A stretch of DNA of 64,000 nt, taken from Pseudomonadota bacterium. GTDB lineage: Bacteria > Pseudomonadota > Gammaproteobacteria > Burkholderiales > Burkholderiaceae_C. This document shows positions 43,025 to 52,346 of the stretch, in pieces. Position numbers and translations under genes: made by a program. Under the pieces are notes generated by a model. The model saw only the letters and a list, made by a program, of their open reading frames with translations, searched no databases and was not told the origin of the DNA. Within the stretch, counting starts at the first letter, position 1; each line of letters starts with the position of its first letter. The DNA lies in contig CAUJHV010000078.1 of the NCBI GenBank assembly GCA_963205115.1, forward strand, positions 1 through 64,000, given 5' to 3'.

Positions 43025-46000
43025 ATGGCCCAGTTTTTTATCGACCGACCCATCTTTGCGTGGGTCATTGCGCTGTTCATGGCGGTGGCGGGCATCGTTT
43101 CGATCACGCAGCTGCCGGTGGCCCAGTACCCCTCGGTGGCACCGCCGGCGATCATCGTCACGGCCGTGTATCCCGGTGCCTCGGCCAAGGTGCTCGAAGA
43201 CAGCGTGCTGTCGGTCATCGAGCAGGAAATGAACGGCTCGCCCGGCCTGATGTACATGGAGTCCGTGTCGCAGGCCAACGGCAGCGGCTCGCTCACGCTG
43301 AGCTTCCAGCCGGGCACCAGCCCCGATCTCGCGCAGGTGGACGTGCAGAACCGCCTGTCTCGCGCCGCACCGCGCCTGCCCTCGGCGGTGACGCAGCAGG
43401 GTGTGCGTGTGGACAAGGCGCGCTCGAACTTCCTGCTGTTCACCATCCTGACCTCGGACGACCCGAAGTGGGACCCCGTGGCGCTGGGCGACTACGCCGC
43501 GCGCAACGTGCTGCCCGAGCTGCAGCGCGTGCCGGGCGTGGGCACGGCGCAGCTCTTCGGCACCGAGCGCGCGATGCGCATCTGGCTGGATCCGGCCAAG
43601 CTGGTGGGCCTGAAGCTGTCGACCAACGAGGTCGTCGCCGCCATCCGCGCGCAGAACGCACAGGTGTCCTCGGGCACCATCGGCGACCTGCCCAACGTGC
43701 CGGGTCAGGGCATCTTCGCCACCGTGGTGGTGGAGGGCCAGCTGGCCAATGTGGAGCAGTTCGGCAACGTGGTGCTGCGCGCCAATGCCGATGGCTCGGC
43801 CGTGCGGCTGCGCGATGTCGCGCGCATCGAGCTGGGGGCGCAGAACTACGCCACCGCGGCGCGACTGAACGGCAAGCCGTCCACCGGCATCGGCGTGCAG
43901 CTTTCGCCCACCGGCAATGCGCTGCAGACCGCCCGCCTGATCCGCGAGCGCATGGAAGAGCTCAAGCGCTACTTCCCGCCGGGCATGAGCTACGTCGTGC
44001 CCTACGACAGCTCGCGCTTCGTGCAGATCTCCATCTCCAAGGTCGTCGAGACCCTGGTCGAAGCCGTGTTCCTGGTGTTCCTGGTGATGCTGCTGTTCCT
44101 GCAGAACTGGCGCTACACGGTCATCCCGACCATCGTCGTGCCGGTGGCGCTGCTGGGCACCTTCGGCGTGTTGCTGGCGCTGGGCTTCTCGATCAACGTG
44201 CTGACCATGTTCGGCATGGTGCTGGTGGTGGGCATCGTCGTGGACGACGCCATCGTGGTGGTCGAGAACGTCGAGCGCATCATGAACGAGGAGGGCCTGC
44301 CGCCGCGCGAGGCCACGCGCAAGGCCATGGCGCAGATCTCGGGCGCCATCATCGGCGTGACGGTGGTGCTGATCTCGGTCTTCGTGCCGCTGGCCTTCTT
44401 CACGGGCGCGGTGGGCAACATCTACCGGCAGTTTGCGGCCGTGATGACCTCGTCGATCGCGTTTTCGGCCTTCCTCGCGCTGTCGCTCACACCAGCCCTG
44501 TGCGCCACGCTGCTCAAGCCCGTGCAGGCCGGCCAAGCGCATGCCGAGGCGGGCTTTTTCGGCTGGTTCAACCGCGGCTTCTCGCGCACCGCGCGGCGCT
44601 ACGAGGGTTTCCTGGTCGGGCTGGTGCGGCGCGCGGGCCGCATGATGATCATCTACCTGGCCATCGGGGCCGCGGTGGCCTGGCTGACCTTGCGGCTGCC
44701 GACCTCCTTCCTGCCCAACGAGGACCAGGGCAACGTGCTGGTCAATGTGCAGCTGCCGCCGGGCGCCACGGTCAACCGCACGCGCGTGGTGATGCAGCAG
44801 GTCGAGGACTTCATGCTCAAGCAGCCCGAGGTCAAGAGCATGGTCAGCGTGCTGGGCTTCAGCTTCTCTGGCCAGGGGCAGAACGCCGCGCTGGCCTTCG
44901 TGACGCTGAAGGACTGGGACGAGCGCAAGGGCCCGGGCCAGAGCGCGCAGGCCGTGGCCGGCCGGGCCTTCGGCGCCTTGATGGGCGTCAAGGACGCGTT
45001 CATCTTTCCGCTGAGTCCGCCGCCGATTCCCGAGCTGGGATCGGCCAGCGGTTTTGCCTTCCGCCTGCAGGACCGCGGCGGCAACGGCCGCGCGGCACTG
45101 ATTGCCGCGCGCAACCAGATGCTGGGCATGGCCTCGCAGAGCAAGCTGCTGGCCGGCGTGCGACCCGACGGTCTGGAAGATGCGCCGCAGCTGCAGCTGG
45201 ACATCGACCGCGACCGCGCCGCCGCGCTGGGCGTGAGCTTCGACGCCATCAACGCCACCATCTCCACGGCGCTGGGCTCGGCCTACGTCAACGACTTCCA
45301 GAGCCAGGGCCGGCTGCAGCGGGTGGTGGTGCAGGCCGATGCGCCCGACCGCATGCAGCCCGAGGACCTGCTGCGCCTGAATGCGCTGAACGTGCGCGGG
45401 CAGCCGGTGCCGCTGTCGACCTTCGCCACCACGCGGTGGACGACCGGGCCGATGCAGTCGATCCGCTACAACGGCTACCCGACGATGCGCATCGCGGGTG
45501 ACGCCGCGCCCGGCATCAGCACGGGCGAGGCCATGGCAGAGATGGAGCGCCTGGCCGCGCGCCTGCCGCCCGGCTTCGGCTTCGAGTGGACCGGCCAATC
45601 GCGCGAGGAGCGCCAGGCGGGCTCCACGGCGATCTTCCTGTTCGGCTTCTCGCTGCTGGCGGTCTTCCTGTGCCTGGCGGCGCTGTACGAGAGCTGGTCG
45701 ATCCCGTTTTCGGTGCTGCTGGTCGTGCCGCTGGGCGTGCTGGGCGTGGTGCTGGCGACGCTGGGCCGCGAGTATTCGAACGACGTGTATTTCAAGATCG
45801 GCCTGATCACCATCATCGGCCTGTCGGCGAAAAATGCGGTGCTGATCATCGAGTTTGCAAAAGACCTGCAGGCGCAGGGACGCAGCGCGGTCGACGCGGT
45901 GCTGGCGGCGGCGCACCTGCGCTTCCGCCCCATCGTGATGACCTCGATGGCCTTCGTGCTGGGCGTGCTGCCGCTGGCCATCGCCAGCGGTGCGGGCTCG

Positions 46001-46204
46001 GCCAGCCAGCGTGCCATCGGCACCGGCGTGATGGGCGGCATGGTCAGCGCAGTGCTGCTGTCCGTGCTGTTCGTGCCGGTGTTCTTCGTCTTCGTGCGTC
46101 GATGGTTCAAGGGCAGCGAACGCCAGCGGCGCATGTACGCGCACGAGGCCGATCCACCGCCGCCGGCCGACCCGTTTGCGCCGAGCCCGGAGGTGAAAAA
46201 ATGA
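43025..46204 (+). CDS. RND multidrug efflux permease (AcrB/MexB-type)
   Basis: A 1059-residue, 12-helix proton-driven pump of the HAE1 family. It begins MAQFFIDRPIFAWVIALFMA and carries the proton-relay aspartates at exactly positions 407 and 408 (GIVVDDAIVVVENVERIM), with two large periplasmic porter loops. It exports hydrophobic and amphiphilic drugs or solvents with the adaptor upstream (12 bp) and the channel downstream (4-bp overlap). Confidence 0.96.
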   Translation: MAQFFIDRPIFAWVIALFMAVAGIVSITQLPVAQYPSVAPPAIIVTAVYPGASAKVLEDSVLSVIEQEMNGSPGLMYMESVSQANGSGSLTLSFQPGTSPDLAQVDVQNRLSRAAPRLPSAVTQQGVRVDKARSNFLLFTILTSDDPKWDPVALGDYAARNVLPELQRVPGVGTAQLFGTERAMRIWLDPAKLVGLKLSTNEVVAAIRAQNAQVSSGTIGDLPNVPGQGIFATVVVEGQLANVEQFGNVVLRANADGSAVRLRDVARIELGAQNYATAARLNGKPSTGIGVQLSPTGNALQTARLIRERMEELKRYFPPGMSYVVPYDSSRFVQISISKVVETLVEAVFLVFLVMLLFLQNWRYTVIPTIVVPVALLGTFGVLLALGFSINVLTMFGMVLVVGIVVDDAIVVVENVERIMNEEGLPPREATRKAMAQISGAIIGVTVVLISVFVPLAFFTGAVGNIYRQFAAVMTSSIAFSAFLALSLTPALCATLLKPVQAGQAHAEAGFFGWFNRGFSRTARRYEGFLVGLVRRAGRMMIIYLAIGAAVAWLTLRLPTSFLPNEDQGNVLVNVQLPPGATVNRTRVVMQQVEDFMLKQPEVKSMVSVLGFSFSGQGQNAALAFVTLKDWDERKGPGQSAQAVAGRAFGALMGVKDAFIFPLSPPPIPELGSASGFAFRLQDRGGNGRAALIAARNQMLGMASQSKLLAGVRPDGLEDAPQLQLDIDRDRAAALGVSFDAINATISTALGSAYVNDFQSQGRLQRVVVQADAPDRMQPEDLLRLNALNVRGQPVPLSTFATTRWTTGPMQSIRYNGYPTMRIAGDAAPGISTGEAMAEMERLAARLPPGFGFEWTGQSREERQAGSTAIFLFGFSLLAVFLCLAALYESWSIPFSVLLVVPLGVLGVVLATLGREYSNDVYFKIGLITIIGLSAKNAVLIIEFAKDLQAQGRSAVDAVLAAAHLRFRPIVMTSMAFVLGVLPLAIASGAGSASQRAIGTGVMGGMVSAVLLSVLFVPVFFVFVRRWFKGSERQRRMYAHEADPPPPADPFAPSPEVKK

Positions 46205-47604
46205 GCGCGCCGACACAGGGCCGCGGCGCACGCCTGCCACGCCTGGCCGCGCTGGCGCTGGCGGCCGGCCTGTCGGCCTGCATGCAGCTGGCGCCGACGC
46301 ACGAGCGGCCCGCGATGCCGGTGCCGGGCACTTTCCCTGGCGGGCATGCCACGGCGGGCACGCCCGCCGCAGCGGACATGGACTGGTCGGTGTTCTACGG
46401 CGACCCGGCGTTGCGCGACCTGATCGGCCGCGCGTTGAAGAACAACCGCGACCTGCGCATCGCCGTGCTCAACACCGCGGCCGCGCGTGCGCAGCTGCAG
46501 CTGCGGCGGGCCGACGAGTGGCCCACCGTGTCGCTGGGCGCCGGTGCGGCGCGCCAGGTGGGCACGGGCGGCAAGATCACCGGCACCTACACGGCGGGCC
46601 TGGGCGTGACGGGTTACGAGCTCGATCTGTTCGGCCGTGTCAAGTCGCTCAGCGATGCGGCCGCCGCGCAGTGGCTGGCCACGGAAGAGGCGCGCAAGGC
46701 CGCGCAGATTGCGCTGGTGGCCGCGGTGGCGCAATCGCACCTGGCGCTGTCCACCGACGAAGAACTGCTGGATCTGACGCGGCGCACGCTGGCCACGCGC
46801 GAAGACAGTCTGCGCCTGACGCAGCTGAAGGTCGACAACGGCGTGAGCTCGGAGCTCGATCTGCGCCAGGCGCAGTCGCTGGTGGAATCGGCGCGGGTGT
46901 CGCTGGCGGTTTTCCAGCGGCAGCGCGAACTCGACCGCAATGCGCTGGCCCTGCTGGTCGGTGAAGCGCTGCCGCCAAGTTATGCGCCGCCGCGCATCGC
47001 CGCGGTGACGCTGGCTGACGTGCCGGCCGGTCTGCCGTCCGACGTGCTGCTGGTGCGGCCCGATGTGCGCCAGGCCGAGCAGGGCCTGGCAGCGGCCGAG
47101 GCCAACATCGGCGCAGCGCGCGCCGCCTTCTGGCCGCGCATCAGCCTGACCGGCAGCCTGGGCACGGCGAGCGCGTCCTTGTCCGATCTGTTCAAGGACG
47201 GCGCCTGGAGCTACGCCGCGCAGCTGCTGCTGCCGCTGTTCGATGCCGGGCGCAACCAGGCCGCGCTGACCGTGGCACAGGTGCAGCGCGACGTCGCGGT
47301 GGCCAGTTATGAGAAGGCGGTGCAGTCGGCCTTCCGTGATGTGGCCGATGCCCTGGCCGGGCGCAGCTCACTGGCCGATCAGGCGCGCGCCGCGCAGGCC
47401 CAGGAAGCGGCCGAAGACGCGCGCTACCGGCTGGTGAAGGTGCGTGTGGATAACGGCGTGGGCAGCTCACTGGACCTGCTGGATGCGCAGCGCGCGCTGT
47501 TTGCCGCGCAGCAGGCCTCGCTGCAGACGCGGGCGGCGCTGCTGCAGGCGCGCGTGGGCGTCTACCGTGCACTGGGCGGCGGCTGGACGCCGCCGACACG
47601 TTGA
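46201..47604 (+). CDS. Outer-membrane efflux lipoprotein (OprM/NodT family)
   Basis: A 467-residue TolC-type channel. It has the lipoprotein signal LALAAGLSACMQLAPTHERP (acyl-Cys near residue 27), then two repeated outer-membrane efflux domains (DLRIAVLNTAAARAQLQLRR; AEQGLAAAEANIGAARAAFW) with the paired VDNG motifs typical of the family (KVDNGVSSELDL, RVDNGVGSSLDLLDAQRAL). Its ATG overlaps the permease stop (ATGA), completing a self-contained tripartite efflux system. Confidence 0.95.
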   Translation: MSAPTQGRGARLPRLAALALAAGLSACMQLAPTHERPAMPVPGTFPGGHATAGTPAAADMDWSVFYGDPALRDLIGRALKNNRDLRIAVLNTAAARAQLQLRRADEWPTVSLGAGAARQVGTGGKITGTYTAGLGVTGYELDLFGRVKSLSDAAAAQWLATEEARKAAQIALVAAVAQSHLALSTDEELLDLTRRTLATREDSLRLTQLKVDNGVSSELDLRQAQSLVESARVSLAVFQRQRELDRNALALLVGEALPPSYAPPRIAAVTLADVPAGLPSDVLLVRPDVRQAEQGLAAAEANIGAARAAFWPRISLTGSLGTASASLSDLFKDGAWSYAAQLLLPLFDAGRNQAALTVAQVQRDVAVASYEKAVQSAFRDVADALAGRSSLADQARAAQAQEAAEDARYRLVKVRVDNGVGSSLDLLDAQRALFAAQQASLQTRAALLQARVGVYRALGGGWTPPTR

Positions 47605-48947
47605 GCGAGAACGCCCGCACCGGCCGGCTGCGCCCCGCGTGGGCGTGGCTGCGCGAGACCCTGTGGGCCGCCGCGCCGGTACTGCTGCTGGCGCTGGCGC
47701 TGCTGGGCCTGGCCTATGCCGTGTTGCAGCCCAACCCGCCGCGGCACCTGGTGATGGCCACGGGTGTGGAGCGCGGCGCCTATGCCGAGTTCGGCCGGCG
47801 GTACGCCGAGCGCCTGGCGCGCCATGGCATCACCGTGGAACTGCGCGCCACCCAGGGCGCGGCCGAGAACCTGGCGCTGCTGCGCCAGCCGGGCAGCGGC
47901 GTGGACGTGGCCTTCGTGCAGGGCGGGGCGGACGAGGCGCGCAGCGGCGAGGTCGCGCCCGACCCCGGCCTGGAGTCGCTGGGCAACGTGTTCTACGAGC
48001 CGGTGTGGCTGTTCTACCGCGAGGACGCGGCGCAGCGCCACCTGCAGTCACCCACGCTGGCCAGCCTGCACCAGCTGGCGGGCTGGTCCTTGAATGTCGG
48101 CGTGGCGGGCAGTGGCGTGCCGCCGCTGATGGCACGCCTGCTGGCCGCCAACCGCGTGGACCCGAAGACCATCAGCCTGTCGCAGGAAAGCGTCACGCCG
48201 GCCGTGATGGCGCTGCTGGAAGGCCGCCTGGATGCGCTGGTGCTGGCCTCGGCGCCTGAAGCCTCGATGGTGCAGATGCTGCTGCAGACGCCGGGCATCC
48301 GGCTGTTCGACTTTGCGCAGGCCGAGGCCTACGCGCGGCGTTTTCCCTTCATGAGCGCGGTGACCCTGCCGCGTGGCGTCGTCGACCTGGCGCAGGACCT
48401 GCCGCCGGCCGACGTGCACCTGGTCGCACCCACGGCCACGCTGGTGGCGCGCGACGGCCTGCACCCGGCCCTGGTGCAGCTGATCGTGCAGGCCGCGCAG
48501 GAGGTGCACAGCGCGCCCGGCTGGTTCCAGCGCAAGGGCGAATTTCCGAACGCGGCCGATGCCGAGCGGCCGATCGACCCGGAGGCGCTGCGCTTCTACC
48601 GCAACGGCACGCCCTGGCTGCAGCGCTACCTGCCGTTCTGGATGGCCAACCTCGCCGACCGCATGTGGGTGGCGCTGCTGGCCATCGTCGCGGTGCTGCT
48701 GCCGCTGTCGCGCATCGTGCCGCCGCTGGTGGAGTTCCGCATCCGCGCGCGGGTCTTCCGCTGGTACGCGCAGCTGCGCGCCGTCGAGTCGTCCATCGGC
48801 CAGCGTCCCGCGGACACGCTGCTGGCCGAGCTGGACGAGATCGACGAGCGCGTCGGCCACATCAGCGTGCCGCTGAGCCACACCGACGAGCTCTACGCGC
48901 TGCGCAGCCACATCCTGATGGTGCGGCGGCGGATACAGGCGCTCTGA
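47601..48947 (+). CDS. TAXI-family TRAP-type solute-binding protein, membrane-anchored
   Basis: A 448-residue protein with an N-terminal membrane helix (AAPVLLLALALLGLAYAVL) and a TAXI ligand-binding domain (LVMATGVERGAYAEFGRRYA, AAENLALLRQPGSGVDVAFV, SLNVGVAGSGVPPLMARLLA). A second helix near residue 355 (MWVALLAIVAVLLPLSRIVP) precedes a charged cytoplasmic tail. The start is a TTG that overlaps the stop of the channel gene (TTGA), indicating translational coupling to the RND operon. No TRAP permease is present. Anchored TAXI proteins with a tail are more likely sensors or co-factors than transport receptors, which is inference. Confidence 0.85.
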   Translation: MSENARTGRLRPAWAWLRETLWAAAPVLLLALALLGLAYAVLQPNPPRHLVMATGVERGAYAEFGRRYAERLARHGITVELRATQGAAENLALLRQPGSGVDVAFVQGGADEARSGEVAPDPGLESLGNVFYEPVWLFYREDAAQRHLQSPTLASLHQLAGWSLNVGVAGSGVPPLMARLLAANRVDPKTISLSQESVTPAVMALLEGRLDALVLASAPEASMVQMLLQTPGIRLFDFAQAEAYARRFPFMSAVTLPRGVVDLAQDLPPADVHLVAPTATLVARDGLHPALVQLIVQAAQEVHSAPGWFQRKGEFPNAADAERPIDPEALRFYRNGTPWLQRYLPFWMANLADRMWVALLAIVAVLLPLSRIVPPLVEFRIRARVFRWYAQLRAVESSIGQRPADTLLAELDEIDERVGHISVPLSHTDELYALRSHILMVRRRIQAL

Positions 48948-48996
48948 GCGCGTGAGACGCAAAGGCCGGGGGCTCGGCCGGCTGCCGGTGGCGCGC

Positions 48997-49034
48997 CGTT
49001 CGAAATGGGACTATCATGTTCATGTCGTTCGAAA
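48997..49034 (+). promoter_or_regulatory. Candidate operator and promoter of the toxin-antitoxin pair
   Basis: The 9-bp sequence CGTTCGAAA occurs twice in direct order (48997-49005 and 49026-49034), each copy containing the palindrome TTCGAA. A -10-like TATCAT lies between them (49012-49017). The second copy ends 9 bp before the antitoxin ATG. This layout is expected for autoregulation by an Xre/MbcA-type antitoxin. Confidence 0.5.
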
Positions 49035-49043
49035 CCGAATTTC

Positions 49044-49457
49044 ATGACCGCCGTCCTTCATGCCCGCGAACCCGCACTGCCGGCCGTCACGCCGCAGCAG
49101 ATGGCCGCGGCCGGCCTGCGTGCCTTCCAGCGCATCGCGCAGGCCTGGAGCCTGAGCGTCGAGCAGCAGCTCGTGCTGCTGGGCGAGCCGGCGCGCACCA
49201 CCTACTTCGCGTGGCGCAAGGACCCCGAGAAGGCCCATGTGCCGCGCGACACGCTGGAGCGCCTGTCCTGCCTGCTGGGCATCTACAAGAGCTTGCAGAT
49301 CCTGCTGCCCGAGCCCGCGGCGGCCGATGGCTGGGTGCACCGGCCGAATACGGCCGCGCTGTTCGGCGGCGGCACGGCGCTGGCGCGCATGCTGCGCGGC
49401 AACGTCGACGACCTGTACGCCGTGCGGCGCTACCTCGACGGCGCGCGCGGCGCCTGA
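49044..49457 (+). CDS. Xre/MbcA/ParS-type antitoxin (DUF2384)
   Basis: A 137-residue antitoxin. An N-terminal Xre-like helical DNA-binding half (AGLRAFQRIAQAWSLSVEQQ, ARTTYFAWRKDPEKAHVPRD) is followed by the DUF2384 toxin-binding half ending with FGGGTALARMLRGNVDDLYA and VRRYLDGARGA. It pairs with the RES toxin gene 14 bp downstream, neutralising it and repressing the promoter through repeats at 48997-49034. ATG 49044 was chosen; an earlier in-frame codon would place those repeats inside the gene. Confidence 0.9.
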   Translation: MTAVLHAREPALPAVTPQQMAAAGLRAFQRIAQAWSLSVEQQLVLLGEPARTTYFAWRKDPEKAHVPRDTLERLSCLLGIYKSLQILLPEPAAADGWVHRPNTAALFGGGTALARMLRGNVDDLYAVRRYLDGARGA

Positions 49458-49471
49458 CAGGCTGAACCGCC

Positions 49472-50155
49472 GTGCCCGCTGAATCCCTCGCCGTGCGGCG
49501 GGTGCGCTGGGCGCAGGCCTGCCGCATCATCCCGACCCGTTACCCGGCCATCTCGTTGTTCGACCGCGTGGCCGACGCGGCCGATTTCGACGCGCTGTAC
49601 GCGCTGGAGTCGATGACCAACGACCGCCTGCGCGACGAACTGGGCCAGGTCGAACTCGTGCCGCGCGAGGAGCGTGTGTACGGCGAAGGCAGCGGCCCGA
49701 TCATGGCGGCCTTCACGCACCTCAACACCCTGGGCAGCCGCTTTTCCGACGGGCAGTGGGGCGTGTTCTACGCCGCACGCGACCGCCCCACGGCCGTGGC
49801 CGAGACGCGCTACCACCACTCACGCTTCCTGGCGGCCACGCAGGAGGGCCCGATGCACCTGCCGATGCGCCTGTACCACGTGGGCATCGACGCGCGGCTG
49901 CACGACCTGCGCACACCCGGCGCAGTGCCGGCGGCGGTGATGTCGCCCAACGATTACGCGGCTTCGCAGGCCCTGGCGCGCACGCTGCGCGCCGGCGGCT
50001 CGGCGGGCGTGGCCTACGTCAGCGTGCGCCACAGCGGGGGCTTCTGCGTGGGGCTGTTCCGCCCACGCGGCGCCAGCCGCTGCCTGCACGCGGCCTATCT
50101 GCTCTACGCCTGGGACGGCGCGCGCTTCACGGACGTCTACGAGAAGCTGGATTGA
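49472..50155 (+). CDS. RES-domain NAD-depleting toxin
   Basis: A 227-residue toxin of the RES family (the family name comes from its conserved Arg, Glu and Ser). Candidate residues are Arg in CRIIPTRYP, the block GVFYAARDRPTAVAETRYHH with Tyr, Arg and Glu, and Ser in AYVSVRHSGG. Characterised members are related to ADP-ribosyltransferases and kill or arrest cells by breaking down NAD+. The start is GTG 49472. It is longer than many RES toxins (about 150-180 residues), with extra N-terminal sequence. Confidence 0.9.
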   Translation: MPAESLAVRRVRWAQACRIIPTRYPAISLFDRVADAADFDALYALESMTNDRLRDELGQVELVPREERVYGEGSGPIMAAFTHLNTLGSRFSDGQWGVFYAARDRPTAVAETRYHHSRFLAATQEGPMHLPMRLYHVGIDARLHDLRTPGAVPAAVMSPNDYAASQALARTLRAGGSAGVAYVSVRHSGGFCVGLFRPRGASRCLHAAYLLYAWDGARFTDVYEKLD

Positions 50156-50196
50156 CGCGGCGCGTCGCGGGTCGGCGTGGCTCCGGCCTTCAAGGC

Positions 50197-50400
50197 CTAC
50201 AGATCGCGCAGCGCCGCATCGATCTGCCGCATGAACGCGTCGGCATCGCCCGAGGCCTGGGCGCTGAGCAGCGCGAGCTTCACGAGGAAGAGTTCGGAAC
50301 GGCCTTCGCCGGCCTGGTCGATGGCGGCGGCCAGGCGGTCGTAGACGGCTTCGAGCCCGGCGATGTCCAGGCCCTGCGGCGGTGTGGGGTGGGTGGTCAT
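50197..50400 (-). CDS. DUF2783 small protein
   Basis: A 67-residue protein with the DUF2783 pattern (GLDIAGLEAVYDRLAAAIDQ, SELFLVKLALLSAQASGDAD). Members are usually encoded directly next to flavin-dependent aromatic hydroxylases. Here it follows such a gene on the same strand by 23 bp. The function is unknown; it may be a helper or stabiliser of the monooxygenase. Confidence 0.82.
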   Translation of the reverse strand: MTTHPTPPQGLDIAGLEAVYDRLAAAIDQAGEGRSELFLVKLALLSAQASGDADAFMRQIDAALRDL

Positions 50401-50423
50401 GGCGTGTCTTTGCGTCCAGGGGT

Positions 50424-52112
50424 TCAGCCGGCCCGTGCGGTGTCCAGCGCGGCCTGCAGCCGTGCCGCGTCCAGGACCTGCCAGCGCGCGCAAACGTGCT
50501 GGTCCGGCCGCAGCAGGTAGGCCGCGCCGTCGGCATGTACGCCGTAGCGTTCGCGACAGCGGCCGTCGGTGTCGGGCAGCGTGCGGTCCGCGCCGGCCAC
50601 GGCGTGTGTGGCGCCGATGGCCGTCACCTTCAGCGGGATGCCGCCGGCGCGTGCGCCGTCCACCACGGCGCGCACCGAGGCGGGCAGGGCATCCTGCGTG
50701 AACACCAGCAGGTCGAAGCCGCCGCCCAGGTGGTCCAGCAGGAAATCGTCCGGCCCCAGCCGCACGTTGCGCGGCGGGGCGCCGTGGCCCGGGCCGGCGG
50801 TGAACAGCGCGTTGTCGTCGCCCGGGCAGTTCAGCGCCGAGCGGGTGTACTCGTGCGGCCGCGAAGTGCGCCAGTGGTAGAGCGGCCGCACGAAATCCTG
50901 CGACAGCGACAGCGACAGCACCGCATTGCGCAGCAGCTTGAAGCCGCGCGTGGGCGGCGTCATGAAGCGCGTGCTCTTGCCGGCCTCGTCGATGATCTCG
51001 CGCGCGGCGCCCACACGCTCGGCGCTGTAGTTGGCCAGCAGGCGCGGCGCGGCCAGACCCCGCACGACGAAGGCCAGGTGCCAGGCCAGCGACTGCGCGT
51101 CCTGGAAGGCCGTATTCGCGCCGCGCACGCCGAAGATGGGCAGCAGGTGCGCCGCGTCGCCGGTGAACAGCACGCGGCCGTGCACGTAGTTCGGCAGGGT
51201 CAGCGTGCGGGCCGAATAGACCGAGGACCAGTCCAGCTCCCAGGGCGCGCCGCCGTGGCCGATCATCGCCAGCTGCGCGTCGATGCGTGCTTTTAGCGAT
51301 TCCGGCCGCAGCGCGTCTTCGGGCGATTCGTCGGGGGGCAGCTGGTAGTCGACGCGCCAGATGCCGTGCGGCTCGCGGTGCATCAGCACCGTGTTGCCCG
51401 GGTTCCAGGAGGGCTCGAAGAAGGCCAGGCGCTCGGTGGGCAGCGGCAGGTCCACGCGGATGTCGGCGATGACAAACAGGCCTTCGTACGAGGACCCTTC
51501 CAGCGCCAGCCCCAGCTGCGTGCGGATGCCGGAGCGCCCGCCGTCGGCCGCGATGACCCACTCGGCTTCCAGCGCGTAGGGGCCCTCGGGTGTATCAACC
51601 TCGAGTTCGGCGTGGTCCTCGTGCGGCTCCACGCGTGTGACCTTGTTGCCCCAGCGCAGGTCGATCAGCGGCTGCGCGCGCACGGCTTCCAGCAGGTACT
51701 CCTCGAGATACTGCTGCTGCAGGTTGATCATCGGGAAGAAGCGGTCGTCGGCCTCGTGCGGCGCTTCCATGCGGAAGACGTGCAGCCCGCGGTAGTACGA
51801 GTTGCCGAAGCGCCAGGGCAGCCCGTTCTGGGTGACGCGCGCCCCGACGCCGACCTGCTGCAGGATCTCCATCGATCGCCGCGTGAAGACGATGGCGCGG
51901 CTGCCTTGCGAGACCTGCCTTTCGGCCGTCAACAGCACCGAGGGCACGCCGAAGCGCGCCAGCTCCAGCGCCGCCACCATGCCGGCCGGCCCGCTGCCGA
52001 CGATGGCCACCGGGCAACGTGCCTGCGGGCCGTGCGCCGAGGCCAGCCAGGGCTCGTGGACCTGATACCGGTAGTAGATGGAGTAGCGCGGTTCGGCAGC
52101 AGGCTGGTGCAT
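50424..52112 (-). CDS. FAD-dependent aromatic monooxygenase (MhpA/PHBH-like)
   Basis: A 562-residue group A flavoprotein hydroxylase. It has the N-terminal GxGxxG fold (VAIVGSGPAGMVAALELARF, residues about 35-54), the DG motif (WVIAADGGRSGIRTQLGL) and the FAD-ribose motif GRVLFTGDAAHLLPIFGVRG with GANTAFQDAQSLAWHL. The C-terminal thioredoxin-like domain is present, as in phenol and 3-(3-hydroxyphenyl)propionate hydroxylases. It uses NAD(P)H and O2 to hydroxylate a phenolic acid, exact substrate unknown. No ring-cleavage genes are adjacent. The DUF2783 gene follows. Confidence 0.9.
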   Translation of the reverse strand: MHQPAAEPRYSIYYRYQVHEPWLASAHGPQARCPVAIVGSGPAGMVAALELARFGVPSVLLTAERQVSQGSRAIVFTRRSMEILQQVGVGARVTQNGLPWRFGNSYYRGLHVFRMEAPHEADDRFFPMINLQQQYLEEYLLEAVRAQPLIDLRWGNKVTRVEPHEDHAELEVDTPEGPYALEAEWVIAADGGRSGIRTQLGLALEGSSYEGLFVIADIRVDLPLPTERLAFFEPSWNPGNTVLMHREPHGIWRVDYQLPPDESPEDALRPESLKARIDAQLAMIGHGGAPWELDWSSVYSARTLTLPNYVHGRVLFTGDAAHLLPIFGVRGANTAFQDAQSLAWHLAFVVRGLAAPRLLANYSAERVGAAREIIDEAGKSTRFMTPPTRGFKLLRNAVLSLSLSQDFVRPLYHWRTSRPHEYTRSALNCPGDDNALFTAGPGHGAPPRNVRLGPDDFLLDHLGGGFDLLVFTQDALPASVRAVVDGARAGGIPLKVTAIGATHAVAGADRTLPDTDGRCRERYGVHADGAAYLLRPDQHVCARWQVLDAARLQAALDTARAG

Positions 52113-52346
52113 GGCGGTGCGGGTCGGTTATCAACTGGCGGGTTGAATTCCGGCGCACGCTACCACGGCGGCCGGTGGCTGAAGCTCGGTGCCGGCGGGT
52201 GCCGACCCGTCCCGGCCACCGCCGGCTGGTGTCGACCGGTGTCGATCGGCGCCGGGCGCGGCTCGCCGGTGCCCACCGGCACAATCCGCATTCGCGGCCG
52301 CGCATCAGCTGCCGGCTGCGAGACCCCGCCCGCCGCTTGTGTGCCG

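Noticed and set aside
41678..46240. A 1520-codon open frame on the minus strand
   Set aside because: It runs opposite the RND adaptor and permease genes, whose motifs (lipobox, Asp407/408) are unmistakable. The translation is low-complexity His/Arg/Asp-rich.
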